From NCED01 sp035493955 (GTDB lineage: Bacteria; Pseudomonadota; Alphaproteobacteria; Caulobacterales; Caulobacteraceae), in contig DATJHI010000016.1 of assembly GCA_035493955.1 (NCBI GenBank), forward strand, positions 5,789-69,788: a DNA stretch of 64,000 nucleotides, read 5' to 3'. Shown here one piece after another: positions 28,894 through 39,036 of the stretch. Position 1 is the stretch's first letter. The number at the start of each line of letters is the position of its first letter. The notes beneath the pieces were generated by a model. That model made no database searches and had not been told where the DNA came from. It saw only the letters and a program-made list of their open reading frames with translations. The translations under genes and the position numbers were made by a program.

Positions 28894-31080
28894 TCAATCC
28901 TCATCCCCCTGCGGGCGCACCGACCAGGGGCGGGTCCCGCGCAGGGTCTGGGCCCAGACCACCGTCCATCCGTCGGGGCCGTGGTAGAGTTCGGCCGCGC
29001 CCCCGGCGGCCAGGGCCCGCTCGCCCAGCACCAGTTTGCCGGCGCAGGCCGGAGACGTCCCCTCCCCCCGCCGCAGCACCACCACCTCCCCGGCTCGGCA
29101 CAGGGCGTCGAGGGCGTCGGCCGATGGCGGAATCCGCCGCTGCCAGGTGACCAGCCGCACCGGCGCGGCGGCGAGGGGAAAACAGGCGTCGCGGTTGCAG
29201 TCGAACAGGGGCGCCGCCGCGGCCGCAGGGTCGGCGGGCAAGTCCAGGCCCCGCCGTCGGCCCCATAGCTGGACGGAAAACGCCTGGGTCTTGCGCAGGG
29301 GAATGGCCTCGTGCGCCAGCGCCACCGCGGCGTTGGCGCCCTCCGGCGCGATCCAGATCGCCGGCGTCGGCGGGTGCGGGACCAGGCTGACCGCGGCGAA
29401 GAACGGCAGCCCCAGCCACCGCAGGGGCCCGCGCCACAGGCAGACGAACAACAGGCCGAGGAAACTGGCCGCCAGGGTCCAGTTCGGCCCGCTGGCCACG
29501 GTCAGCACCGCGTGCGGCGCTCCGGCGAAAGCGCGGGCGACGCCCAGGGTGGCGTCCAGACCCCAGTCGGCGACCCCGAGGAACGGCTGGCCCGGGCCGA
29601 ACAGGGCGGCTGCCGTCCCGAGGGCCAGGGCGGGCATGATCACCAGCGAGTTCAAGGCCTCGGTGGCGAGGTTGGCCGGCAGGCCCCAGACGGTGACGCG
29701 GTTGAAGTGCTGGATGGCGAAGGGACCAGTGGCCAGGCCGGCGACGAAACTGACCATGAGCCCCGCCAGGAGCCATTCGCCCATGCCTTGGACCAGCTTG
29801 ATCGGCAGGGGGACCGAGATCTCCCGCGACGGCCGCCGCCAGGTTTCGGCCATGGCCAGAAGCGCGGCGGTGGCGGCGAAGGACATCTGGAACCCGGGCT
29901 GGGCGACCGCCTCGGGCTGCAGGGCCAACACCACCAGGGCGGCCACGGCCAGGCTGTGCAGGGTCAGGGCCCGCCGGTCCAACAGAACCGCCAGGCCGGC
30001 GACGCCGGCGGTGATGGCCGAGCGCTGGGCCGGCGGCGGCCAGCCGGAGATCACCAGATAGGCCAGAAGCGCCGCCAGGGCTCCCGCCGCGGCGACCTTC
30101 TTGCCGGGAACCCTCAGCGCCATCCAGGGCCAGGCGGCGACGCCCAGGCGCAGGAAGGCGAACACGAAGCCGCCGACGATGGCCATGTGCACGCCCGAGA
30201 TCGACAGGATGTGGGCCAGCCCCGAATCCCGCATGGCCTGGATGTCGGCTTCGGCCAGCCAGGCCTGCTGGCCCGACACCAGGGCCGCGGCCAGTCCTCC
30301 GGTGCGCGGTCCCATCCGCTCCACCAGCCGCCGGGCGAGGCTCCATCGGGCCTGGTTGACGGCGAGGCCGATGCGGAAGGTCAGGGGAGGCGGGGCCAGG
30401 CTGATCACCTGGGGCGCGCCCAGGGCCAGGCCCGAGCCGCCGATGCGGCGGAAGAAGGCGTCGCGGGCGAAGTCATAGGCCCCGGGACTGGCCGGGGGCG
30501 GCGGCGGGCTGAGCAGGGCCAGGACCCGGATCGGCATGCCCGGCCCGATCAGTCCCGACCTGGCGGTGATGCGGATTCGCGCCGGGACCTGGTCGGGGCG
30601 CAGGCCCTCCACATAGGTCGGCGCGATCAGCATGCGCGGGTGCTCGGCGCTGGTGGAGACCACGTCGACCACCCAACCCTCCACCCTCGCCGGCTTCATG
30701 TCGGCCGGGACGACCGGGGCGGCGACCAGATGGGTGCGCGCGGCGGCGCAGCCGAAACCGGCGGCGGCGAAGGCGGCCAGGACCAGGGCGATCGCCCCCG
30801 CGCGGCTGCGGCCCCAGATCGCGACGGCGACGGCGAGGACCACGACGGCCGCCGGCCCCCCCAGGGCCACGCCCAAGGGGGGTTCGGTCTTCAGGGCGAA
30901 ATAGGCGGCCGCGCCGAGGCCGGCGGCCACAGGGCACCAAAGGGTCCAGCGCTCGGCGTTGGCGCGAACCTCCTCGGCCGCGCGTGCGCGCAGCCGTCGC
31001 GTCCACCCCAGGCCCGTGCTAGGACCCGTCGCCCCAACCGGAGCCGCCTGCCCTATGTCCGAAACGTCCGCCGTCGTCAC
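28894..31080 (-). CDS. comEC: ComEC/Rec2-family DNA-uptake channel protein
   Basis: About 728 residues. N-terminal helices (residues 45-110) precede a DUF4131-like domain (GWVVDVVSTSAEHPRMLIAP), then the competence domain with HILSISGVHMAIVGGFVFAF, the signature of ComEC, and many membrane helices to about residue 590. The C-terminal part (from about 610, ending RGTRPWSVRPQGDED) is short and has no full beta-lactamase-like HxHxDH nuclease motif. ComEC carries single-stranded DNA over the inner membrane. The start is uncertain: a GTG at 31080 is the last plausible start and would overlap the divergent gltX start by 26 bp; longer frames run antisense through gltX. Confidence 0.85.
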   Translation of the reverse strand: MTTADVSDIGQAAPVGATGPSTGLGWTRRLRARAAEEVRANAERWTLWCPVAAGLGAAAYFALKTEPPLGVALGGPAAVVVLAVAVAIWGRSRAGAIALVLAAFAAAGFGCAAARTHLVAAPVVPADMKPARVEGWVVDVVSTSAEHPRMLIAPTYVEGLRPDQVPARIRITARSGLIGPGMPIRVLALLSPPPPPASPGAYDFARDAFFRRIGGSGLALGAPQVISLAPPPLTFRIGLAVNQARWSLARRLVERMGPRTGGLAAALVSGQQAWLAEADIQAMRDSGLAHILSISGVHMAIVGGFVFAFLRLGVAAWPWMALRVPGKKVAAAGALAALLAYLVISGWPPPAQRSAITAGVAGLAVLLDRRALTLHSLAVAALVVLALQPEAVAQPGFQMSFAATAALLAMAETWRRPSREISVPLPIKLVQGMGEWLLAGLMVSFVAGLATGPFAIQHFNRVTVWGLPANLATEALNSLVIMPALALGTAAALFGPGQPFLGVADWGLDATLGVARAFAGAPHAVLTVASGPNWTLAASFLGLLFVCLWRGPLRWLGLPFFAAVSLVPHPPTPAIWIAPEGANAAVALAHEAIPLRKTQAFSVQLWGRRRGLDLPADPAAAAAPLFDCNRDACFPLAAAPVRLVTWQRRIPPSADALDALCRAGEVVVLRRGEGTSPACAGKLVLGERALAAGGAAELYHGPDGWTVVWAQTLRGTRPWSVRPQGDED

Positions 31081-32464
31081 CCGCTTCGCCCCTTCTCCGA
31101 CGGGTTTCCTGCACATAGGAGGGGCGCGGACGGCCTTGTTCAACCAGCTTTTCGCCCGCCACACCGGCGGACGTTTCCTGCTGCGTATCGAGGACACCGA
31201 CCGGGCCCGCTCCACCGACGAGGCGGTGGCGGCGATCTTCGACGGCTTGAAGTGGCTGGGGATCGAGCCGGACGGCGAGCCGGTGTTCCAATACGCCAAC
31301 GCCGATCGTCATCGGGCCGTGGTCCAGGCCCTGTTGGAATCAGGCGGCGCCTACCGCTGCTACATGACCGCCGAGGACCTGGACGCCGAGCGCGAAGCCG
31401 CCCGGGCCGAGGGCCGCGCGGTCCGCTCGCCCTGGCGCGACCGCGACCCGCCCGCCGACGCCGATGCGCCCCACGTGGTCCGCTTCAAGGGGCCCAAGGA
31501 CGGCGAGACGGTGATCGACGACCTGGTGCAGGGGCCGGTGCGCTTCGCCAACAAGGAGCTGGACGACCTGGTGCTGCTGCGCACCGACGGCGCGCCCACC
31601 TACAACCTGGCCGTGGTGGTGGACGACCACGACATGGGGGTCACCCACGTGATCCGCGGCGACGACCACCTGAACAACGCCGCCCGCCAGGCGCTGATCT
31701 ACGAAGCCCTGGGCTGGACCCGGCCGGCCTTCGCCCATGTCTCGCTGATCCACGGGCCGGACGGAGCCAAGCTGTCCAAGCGCCACGGGGCCCAGGCCGT
31801 CGGCGACTTCGCCGAGATGGGCTACCTGCCCGAGGCCCTGCGCAACTATCTGACCCGGCTCGGCTGGGGCCACGGGGACGACGAGATCTTCGACGACGCC
31901 CAGGCCCAGGCCTGGTTCGACATCAAGGACGTGGGCCGAGCCCCCGCCCGTCTCGACTGGGACAAGCTCAACCACGTCAACGCCCACTGGCTGCGCCAGG
32001 CCGACGACGCACGCCTGACCGCCCTGACGACGGCGGTGCTGGCCGCCCGGGGCGAGAGCCTGGGCGAAACCGACCGGGCCCGCATCCTCGCCGCCATGCC
32101 GGTGCTGAAGACGCGGGCCAAGACGGTGCTGGAGCTGGCGGACCAGGCCGAATTCATCACCCGGCGCCGTCCCCTCGCCCTTGACGCCAAGGCGCAAGGC
32201 CTGCTGACGGAAGAGACGCGGGCGCGGCTGCAGAGGTTGGCGGAGGCGCTGGCCAGGACCGACAGCTGGACCGATCCGGACCTCGAGCTGCTGATCAAGG
32301 CGTTCGCGGATGCGGAAGGCGTGGGACTGGGCAAGATCGGCCCCGCGCTGCGCGCAGTCCTCACCGGAGGACGTCCGTCGCCGGACCTGTCCAAGACCCT
32401 GGCCGCCCTCGGACGCGAAGAGAGTTTAGGCCGTGTCAACGACGCGCTTTCGCAGCGCACATAA
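31055..32464 (+). CDS. gltX: Glutamate--tRNA ligase
   Basis: A protein of 469 residues, class I synthetase. HIGH-type motif in RFAPSPTGFLHIGGARTALF near residue 8-27; KMSKS-type motif KLSKRHG near residue 237 in LIHGPDGAKLSKRHGAQAV. Cytosolic; charges tRNA-Glu (and perhaps tRNA-Gln). The ATG at 31055 is chosen by the conserved N-terminus SETSAVVTRFAPS; it overlaps the probable divergent comEC start. Confidence 0.95.
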   Translation: MSETSAVVTRFAPSPTGFLHIGGARTALFNQLFARHTGGRFLLRIEDTDRARSTDEAVAAIFDGLKWLGIEPDGEPVFQYANADRHRAVVQALLESGGAYRCYMTAEDLDAEREAARAEGRAVRSPWRDRDPPADADAPHVVRFKGPKDGETVIDDLVQGPVRFANKELDDLVLLRTDGAPTYNLAVVVDDHDMGVTHVIRGDDHLNNAARQALIYEALGWTRPAFAHVSLIHGPDGAKLSKRHGAQAVGDFAEMGYLPEALRNYLTRLGWGHGDDEIFDDAQAQAWFDIKDVGRAPARLDWDKLNHVNAHWLRQADDARLTALTTAVLAARGESLGETDRARILAAMPVLKTRAKTVLELADQAEFITRRRPLALDAKAQGLLTEETRARLQRLAEALARTDSWTDPDLELLIKAFADAEGVGLGKIGPALRAVLTGGRPSPDLSKTLAALGREESLGRVNDALSQRT

Positions 32465-32474
32465 AGCGTTATAA

Positions 32475-32504
32475 GGCGGCCCGAACGCTCGAGCTTCGGG
32501 CGCC
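32475..32504 (+). terminator. Probable terminator after gltX
   Basis: GCCCGAA and TTCGGGC pair around a 9-nt loop, extended by GGC/GCC across a bulge, then CCAAAATATC. It ends 50 bp before the gltA start and could end gltX transcripts. Confidence 0.5.
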
Positions 32505-32554
32505 CCAAAATATCTCAGGCCGTCGTTCCGCGCCGGCCCCAGCGGAGGTCAGGC

Positions 32555-33828
<1,274 letters not shown>

Positions 33829-33856
<28 letters not shown>

Positions 33857-35052
33857 GGAACGGCGGAGGGGGCGCCGCCGGCGCCTCCTCCGGTCTTTCG
33901 GACAATCGCCAACACCGCTTCGGCCGCCAGTCCGGCCGGATCGCCCTGGCCGCGGCCCATCTTGTCCAGGGCCGCGTTCTGGGCGGCGACCTGGGCGGCG
34001 CGCAGGGCCGGATCGTCCAGCCGGGCAGCAAGGTCGGCGGCGAGGATCGCCCCCGTGCACTGGCCCTGGATCCGCTCCGGGACGATCATCTCGCCGGCGG
34101 CGATGTTGAGCAACACCACATAAGGGGTGCGGATCAGCCGCCTGAGCACCGCATGCGTCGCCGCGCCCAGCCGGTAGCCGACCACCATGGGACAACCGGC
34201 CATCGCCAGTTCGGTGGTCGCCGTGCCCGAACAGGCCAAGGCCAGGGTCCCGGCGCGGAGGGCGTCGGCCTTGAGCCCCTCGTCCTCGATCAGCACGGGC
34301 CGATGGCGCCAACCGGCGGTCTGGGCCCGGACCAGCCCGGCCACCGTACCCGCCACCGGGATCACCACCTTCAGGCCGGGCCGCGCCGCCGCGAGCCGGT
34401 CAACCGCCTCGCCGAAGGGTGGACCTACCCGGGCGATCTCCCCCGGGCGGCTGCCCGGCAGCACCAGCAGGATCGGCTCGTCCGCGCTCGCCCCGATGTG
34501 GGCGCGCAGCCGGGCCGGATCGGCGCCGGAGAAGTCCCGCTGTAGCGCCGCGGAGCCGACGAACACCGTCTTCAGCCCTTCGGCCTCGAAATAGGGCGCG
34601 TCGAAGGGATGCTGGGCCAGCAGGAGGTCGACCGTGGCCGCCAGGGTCCTGGCCCGGCCGGGGCGCGAAGCCCACACCTGGGGTCCGACATATTTGACGA
34701 GGGGCAGTCCGGGCAGCCGCCGGCGCAGGCGCTGGGCCACGCGAAGGGTGAACCCCCAGGAATCGATCAGCACCGCCACGTCCGGCCGGGTCGTCTCGGC
34801 CAGGGCCGCGGTCTGGTCGGCGCGGCGCACCACCTTGGCGTAGGCCATCAGCCCTTCGAACAGGCCGAGGATGGACAGCTCGGCGATGTCGAACGGGCTT
34901 TGCACGCCTTCGGCCGCCATTTGCGTCCCGCCGACGCCGACGAAGCTCACCTGATCTCCCAGCCGCTGCTTGAGCGCGCGGGCGAGGCCCGCGCCCAGCG
35001 CGTCGCCGGAGGCCTCGGCGGCGACCAGCATGACGCGCAAGGCGGCGCTCAA
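33829..35052 (-). CDS. lpxB: Lipid-A-disaccharide synthase
   Basis: A protein of about 407 residues. Motifs: VMLVAAEASGDALGAGLARA at the N-terminus, VGVGGTQMAAEGVQ, LIDSWGFTLRVAQ, KYVGPQVWASRPGRA, and LLVLPGSRPGEIARVGPPF. It joins UDP-diacylglucosamine and lipid X to form the lipid A disaccharide at the membrane. The start is a TTG whose TGA overlaps the lpxI stop (TTGA); an internal ATG seven codons later is the alternative. Last gene of the long minus-strand envelope operon. Confidence 0.92.
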
Positions 35053-35936
35053 TCCCCCGCCTCCTGGGCCCCTGCCTCCTGGACCCCTGCCTCTGGGGCG
35101 ACGCCGATGACGAACAGGCCCAGGCGGTCCGCCGCCTCGACCATCCGCGCCCGGTCGACCACCAGCACGCCGCCCGCCTCTCCGGCGATTCCGGCCAGTC
35201 CGGCCGCGGCGGCGCGCTCCACCGTTTCGGGGCCGATCACCGGCAGGTCGATCCGTCGTTCCTGGATCGGCTTGGGCGCCTTGGCGACGACGCCTTTCCA
35301 ATGGCCGGGCGATCCCCGGAGGGCGGCGGGCAGTTCGGCGCAGCGGCGCAGCATGGCCTCGGTGCCCTCCTGGGCCTCCACGGCCAGCACCAGGCCGTCG
35401 ACCACGACCGCGGCCTGTCCGATGTCGAGGGCGCCGACGGCGCGGGCGACGCCGAGCGCGCGGGCTATGTCTGCGGCGTCGTCGGGCCCCGGCGCCACGG
35501 CGCCCAGACTCCCCTCGCCCAGGGTCAGGCCCGCGTCCACCGCCTGGGCGCCCTCGACGGCGAAGCCCTCCTTCTCGAACTCGCCGAGCAGATAGCGCAT
35601 CAGGGCGTCGTCGCCCCGGCGGGCGGCCGCCAGGGCGCCGGGCAGCGCCTTCAGCCCCCGCAGGTCCGGCTTCAGGGCGGCGAAGTCGGGGCGCGCCACC
35701 ACCCCGGCGAAACAGACCGCCTCGCACCCCGAACGGCGGAGCAGTTCGAACACCTTGCCGAACTCGGCCACTCCGGCCTCCGCGCCTTCGAAATCCTCCA
35801 GGCCGGGACCGGCGAAACCCTTGAGGCGGAGGACGAACAGGGGCCGGCCGGCGGCGCGGCAGCGCTGGGCCAGGGCGATGGGCAAAGGACCGCCGCCCGC
35901 GATCAGGCCGAGCTTGCCTGGGGCCGCCGGGCTCAC
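35049..35936 (-). CDS. lpxI: UDP-2,3-diacylglucosamine diphosphatase LpxI
   Basis: A protein of about 295 residues: KLGLIAGGGPLPIALAQRCR at the N-terminus and domain DUF1009 features VVDGLVLAVEAQEGTEAMLR and KAPKPIQERRIDLPVIGPET. LpxI replaces LpxH in alphaproteobacteria and makes lipid X from UDP-diacylglucosamine. The GTG at 35936 forms a GTGA overlap with the lpxA stop and is preferred over a start 5 codons earlier. Immediately upstream of lpxB, the next pathway enzyme. Confidence 0.93.
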   Translation of the reverse strand: MSPAAPGKLGLIAGGGPLPIALAQRCRAAGRPLFVLRLKGFAGPGLEDFEGAEAGVAEFGKVFELLRRSGCEAVCFAGVVARPDFAALKPDLRGLKALPGALAAARRGDDALMRYLLGEFEKEGFAVEGAQAVDAGLTLGEGSLGAVAPGPDDAADIARALGVARAVGALDIGQAAVVVDGLVLAVEAQEGTEAMLRRCAELPAALRGSPGHWKGVVAKAPKPIQERRIDLPVIGPETVERAAAAGLAGIAGEAGGVLVVDRARMVEAADRLGLFVIGVAPEAGVQEAGAQEAGD

Positions 35937-36721
35937 TGGCCCGGCTGGCACAGCGGCCGGGTGGCGTCGGCGCGGATGAAGTCGACGATCTCGCCGACCT
36001 CGGCCGAGCCGGCGAACACCCGGGCCACGTCGTCCAGCCGCTCCTGGAAGGTGCCCTCGGGCGCGAACAGCAGGCGATAGGCCGAGCGCAGGTCGTCGAT
36101 GGCCTCGCGGGGGAAGCCGCGGCGCTTGAGCCCGACCAGGTTCAGGCCCTCCAACAGAGCCTGGTTTCCCCAGACCGTTCCGAAGGGGATGACGTCGCGG
36201 GTCACCGCCGCCAGGCCGCCGATGAAGGCGTAGCGCCCGACGCGGCTATGCTGGTGGACGGCGCTGAGCCCGCCCATCACCACATAGTCGCCGAGCCGGA
36301 CATGGCCGCCCAGGGTGGCGTTGTTGGCGAACACCACATGGTCGCCGACCATGCAGTCGTGGGCCACGTGGCTGGCCACCATGAACAGTCCGTCCGAGCC
36401 GACCTGGGTGAGGCCGCCGCCCAGCACCGTGCCCGTATGCATGGTGACGTGCTCGCGGATCTGGTTGCGGGCGCCGATCAAGAGCCGCGTGGCCTCGCCC
36501 CGGTGGGCCAGGTGCTGGGGCGCGCCGCCGAGGACCGCGAAGGGGTGGACCACGCAGTCGTCGCCGACCTCGGTGACGCCCTCGATCACGACATGGGAAA
36601 CCAGGCGAACCCGCGCGCCCAGGGTCACGCGGGGGCCGAGGACACAATAGGGCCCGATCTCGACGCCCTCGCCCAGGGCCGCGCCCGGCGCGACCTGGGC
36701 GGTGGGATGAATGAGCGCCAT
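35933..36721 (-). CDS. lpxA: Acyl-ACP--UDP-N-acetylglucosamine O-acyltransferase
   Basis: A protein of 262 residues. It has the left-handed beta-helix hexapeptide repeats (IHPTAQVAPGAALGEGVEIG), MHTGTVLGGGLTQVG, the catalytic His in ASHVAHDCMVGDHVVFANN, and the LpxA mark NLVGLKRRGFPREAI. It starts lipid A synthesis in the cytosol. Its ATG shares one base with the fabZ stop (TGATG). Confidence 0.95.
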   Translation of the reverse strand: MALIHPTAQVAPGAALGEGVEIGPYCVLGPRVTLGARVRLVSHVVIEGVTEVGDDCVVHPFAVLGGAPQHLAHRGEATRLLIGARNQIREHVTMHTGTVLGGGLTQVGSDGLFMVASHVAHDCMVGDHVVFANNATLGGHVRLGDYVVMGGLSAVHQHSRVGRYAFIGGLAAVTRDVIPFGTVWGNQALLEGLNLVGLKRRGFPREAIDDLRSAYRLLFAPEGTFQERLDDVARVFAGSAEVGEIVDFIRADATRPLCQPGQ

Positions 36722-37197
36722 CAGGGGGTCTCGACCACCATGGCGGAGAACTCGACCTGGGCGGCTAGGCGTTCGCCGACGAAGGCCTTGCCGCTGAACT
36801 TGAACACGTCGGAGCGGGCGCGCACCACCACGACCGGCATGCGCAACACGTCGCCGGGGCGCACCGGGGTGCGGAAACGCACATCGTCCATCGACATGAA
36901 GAAGATGGTCTTGCCCTCGATGTCGGCGTCGAGGGTCTTGGACATCAACAGGGCGCCGCTCTGGGCGATGGCCTCGACGATCAGCACGCCGGGCATGACC
37001 GGATTCTCCGGGAAGTGGCCCTGGAAGAACGGCTCGTTCATGCTCACGCACTTGATCCCGACGATCGACTGGTGCGGGCGATAGTCCTCGGCTCGGTCGA
37101 CCAGGAGGAAGGGATAGCGGTGCGGAAGCCGCCGCATGACCTCCGCGAAGTCGATGGCCCCGCCGGTCTCGACCTCCGTCCCTGGTGTCTCAGTCAT
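36721..37197 (-). CDS. fabZ: 3-hydroxyacyl-[ACP] dehydratase FabZ
   Basis: A protein of 158 residues with one hot-dog fold: LPHRYPFLLVDRAEDY, catalytic His in NEPFFQGHFPENPVMPGV and catalytic Glu in LIVEAIAQSGALL. It dehydrates 3-hydroxyacyl-ACP in fatty-acid elongation, competing with LpxA/LpxD for the same acyl chain. The ATG at 37197 overlaps lpxD by 8 bp; an in-frame GTG/ATG six codons earlier is possible. Confidence 0.95.
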   Translation of the reverse strand: MTETPGTEVETGGAIDFAEVMRRLPHRYPFLLVDRAEDYRPHQSIVGIKCVSMNEPFFQGHFPENPVMPGVLIVEAIAQSGALLMSKTLDADIEGKTIFFMSMDDVRFRTPVRPGDVLRMPVVVVRARSDVFKFSGKAFVGERLAAQVEFSAMVVETP

Positions 37198-38215
37198 CGG
37201 TCTCGGGCTCCCCACGGGCTTGCGCGCTTTTGGCGACCCAGGCCGTCTCTCGCATGAACCGTCTCAGTGGACGGGCCGGCGAGCCGCACCAGACCTCTCC
37301 TGCAGGCACGCTTTTCATAACACCGGCCGCCGCCGCGATCTTGGCCCCGGCGCCGATTTCCAGATGATCGGCGATGCCGGCCCGGCCGCCGAACATCACG
37401 CCGTCGCCCACCACCACGCTACCGGAAATCCCGGTCTGGGCGGCGAAGACGCAGTTTCGTCCGATTCGAACATTGTGCGCGATCTGTACAAGGTTATCGA
37501 TCTTGGTGTTCTCGCCGATCACCGTATCGTCCCACGCTCCCCGGTCGATACAGCTGTTGGCGCCGATGGTCACGCGGTCCTGGACGATCACCCGGCCGAG
37601 CTGAGGCACGTCGATCATCTCGGCCCCGACGGCCGCGACGCCGAAGCCCGGCTCGCCGATCACCGCCCCGGCGAAGATGCGCACCTCGTCCCCGATCAGG
37701 GCGAAGCCGATCACGGCCCCGGCGCCGATGCGGCACCCCCGGCCGATGGCGACGCCCGGACCGATCACCGTATTGGCCCCGATCTGCGTCCCGGCCCCGA
37801 TCCGCGCGCCGGCGCCGACCGTGACGCCGGCGGCCAGGATCGCGCCTGGCTCGATCTCCGCCTCCGGGTGGATCGCGACGGCGTCCAGGCTGGCGCGCGG
37901 CCGGTGCAGCCGAGCGGCCGCCAGGGCGTAGGCCGCCTGGGGCTGGGCGGCGATCAGGACGGCGCATCTGGGCGGGGCGCGGTCCGCATGGTCCGAGGTG
38001 ATGAAGCAGGCGCCGGCGTCGGTATTCTCGAGGTCGCGCAGATAACGCCGGTCGCCCAGGAAGGCGATGGAGCCGGCTCCGGCCCGCGCCAGGGGGGCGA
38101 CGCCCTCGATCTTGCGCTTCGCATGGGCGGGAACAGCCAGGACCGCGCCGGTCAGCTCGGCCAGTTCAGCCAGGGCGACCGGTCCCAAAGCGTCGTAAAA
38201 CCGGGAATCCGGCAT
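37190..38215 (-). CDS. lpxD: UDP-3-O-(3-hydroxyacyl)glucosamine N-acyltransferase
   Basis: A protein of 341 residues. N-terminal substrate-binding domain (LTGAVLAVPAHAKRKIEGVA), then hexapeptide repeats (IHPEAEIEPGAILAAGVTVG) and the catalytic His in VQIAHNVRIGRNCVFAAQTG; C-terminal VPAGEVWCGSPARPLRRFMR. It performs the third lipid A step. The ATG at 38215 begins the conserved N-terminus. Separated from skp by a hairpin. Confidence 0.94.
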   Translation of the reverse strand: MPDSRFYDALGPVALAELAELTGAVLAVPAHAKRKIEGVAPLARAGAGSIAFLGDRRYLRDLENTDAGACFITSDHADRAPPRCAVLIAAQPQAAYALAAARLHRPRASLDAVAIHPEAEIEPGAILAAGVTVGAGARIGAGTQIGANTVIGPGVAIGRGCRIGAGAVIGFALIGDEVRIFAGAVIGEPGFGVAAVGAEMIDVPQLGRVIVQDRVTIGANSCIDRGAWDDTVIGENTKIDNLVQIAHNVRIGRNCVFAAQTGISGSVVVGDGVMFGGRAGIADHLEIGAGAKIAAAAGVMKSVPAGEVWCGSPARPLRRFMRETAWVAKSAQARGEPETDD

Positions 38216-38293
38216 CACTTCCCCCGCCACGGCCCCTCGACGGTTCAGACGGCGCCGCCCGACCCGTCGCAAGGCCCTTCTTCAAATGCAGAG

Positions 38294-38325
38294 CGGGGTG
38301 GTCGCCCGGACCGGCGTCCACCCCG
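38294..38325 (-). terminator. Hairpin between skp and lpxD
   Basis: CGGGGTGG and CCACCCCG form an 8-bp outer stem with an inner GCC/GGC pairing. It follows the skp stop by 14 bp on the minus strand. No strong T-run, so perhaps a partial terminator or mRNA-end stabiliser that lets bamA-skp outnumber the lpx genes. Confidence 0.4.
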
Positions 38326-38338
38326 TCCTTTGGCTCAA

Positions 38339-39028
38339 TCAGCGGCGCGGCGCGGGGGCCGGAGTCGCGGGCCTGGCCGGAGCCGCCGGAGCGGCGGGTC
38401 GCGCCGCCGGGGCCGCAGCGGGTCGCGCGGCGGCCGGCTGGTCGAGGTGTTCGCGGTCGAAGCTGATGGTGGTCATCTTCTGGTTCAGCTGGGTGGTGAC
38501 ATCAGCCGAAATGTCCATCGCCGGGTTGGCGGAGATCAGGCCCTCGGAGGTGAACACCGCCGCACACTTACGGGCGTTGTAGACGTTCACGAGCAGCGGC
38601 TGGACCTCTTGGGCGATACGGCCGAGGTTCTTCTGCTGGGTGGCCTGAAGCTCCTGCTGCCGCAGGTCGGCCTTGGCCTGATAGACCTGGATTCGCTGGT
38701 TCATGGCGTTGGCGCGCTGTTGGAACACGTCCGCCGCCAGGCTGGCCTGCTGGCCTTGGAGGGCGGTGGCGTCGCTCTGGATCGTGGCGCCTTCGGGCTG
38801 GAGCTCGGCCTGGACCTGGGCCTCCAGCTGTTGCATGCGGGCCTGGTAGGCCTTGCCGACGGTGGAATTGCCGATCGTGGCTTCGATCGAGAAGATGCAG
38901 ATGCCCGGAATGGGAGCGCCGGTCGGCGGGGTAAGCGTCGGCGCGGCGGCGGCGGGAGCTTGGGCGTGGGCGGCGCCGGCGATCAGGAGCAGCGCGGCCG
39001 TCGTGGTCAGCAGTTTGGGGGCGTTCAT
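38339..39028 (-). CDS. skp: Skp/OmpH-family periplasmic chaperone
   Basis: A protein of 229 residues: signal peptide (KLLTTTAALLLIAGAAHAQA), a beta/core start (ICIFSIEATIGNSTVGKAYQ), then a long charged helical coiled-coil region near residues 80-150 (RMQQLEAQVQAELQ ...), the OmpH tentacle pattern, and an Ala/Pro-rich C-terminal tail of about 35 residues. It escorts unfolded outer-membrane proteins to BamA, which is encoded 8 bp upstream. The Pro/Ala tail is an addition to the E. coli form. Confidence 0.88.
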   Translation of the reverse strand: MNAPKLLTTTAALLLIAGAAHAQAPAAAAPTLTPPTGAPIPGICIFSIEATIGNSTVGKAYQARMQQLEAQVQAELQPEGATIQSDATALQGQQASLAADVFQQRANAMNQRIQVYQAKADLRQQELQATQQKNLGRIAQEVQPLLVNVYNARKCAAVFTSEGLISANPAMDISADVTTQLNQKMTTISFDREHLDQPAAARPAAAPAARPAAPAAPARPATPAPAPRR

Positions 39029-39036
39029 GGCTCTTC

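Noticed and set aside
29311..32184. Plus-strand frame of more than 950 codons opposite comEC and through gltX
   Set aside because: Its sequence is Arg/Gly/Gln-rich with no fold, spans two good genes, and starts in the comEC C-terminus; a shadow.
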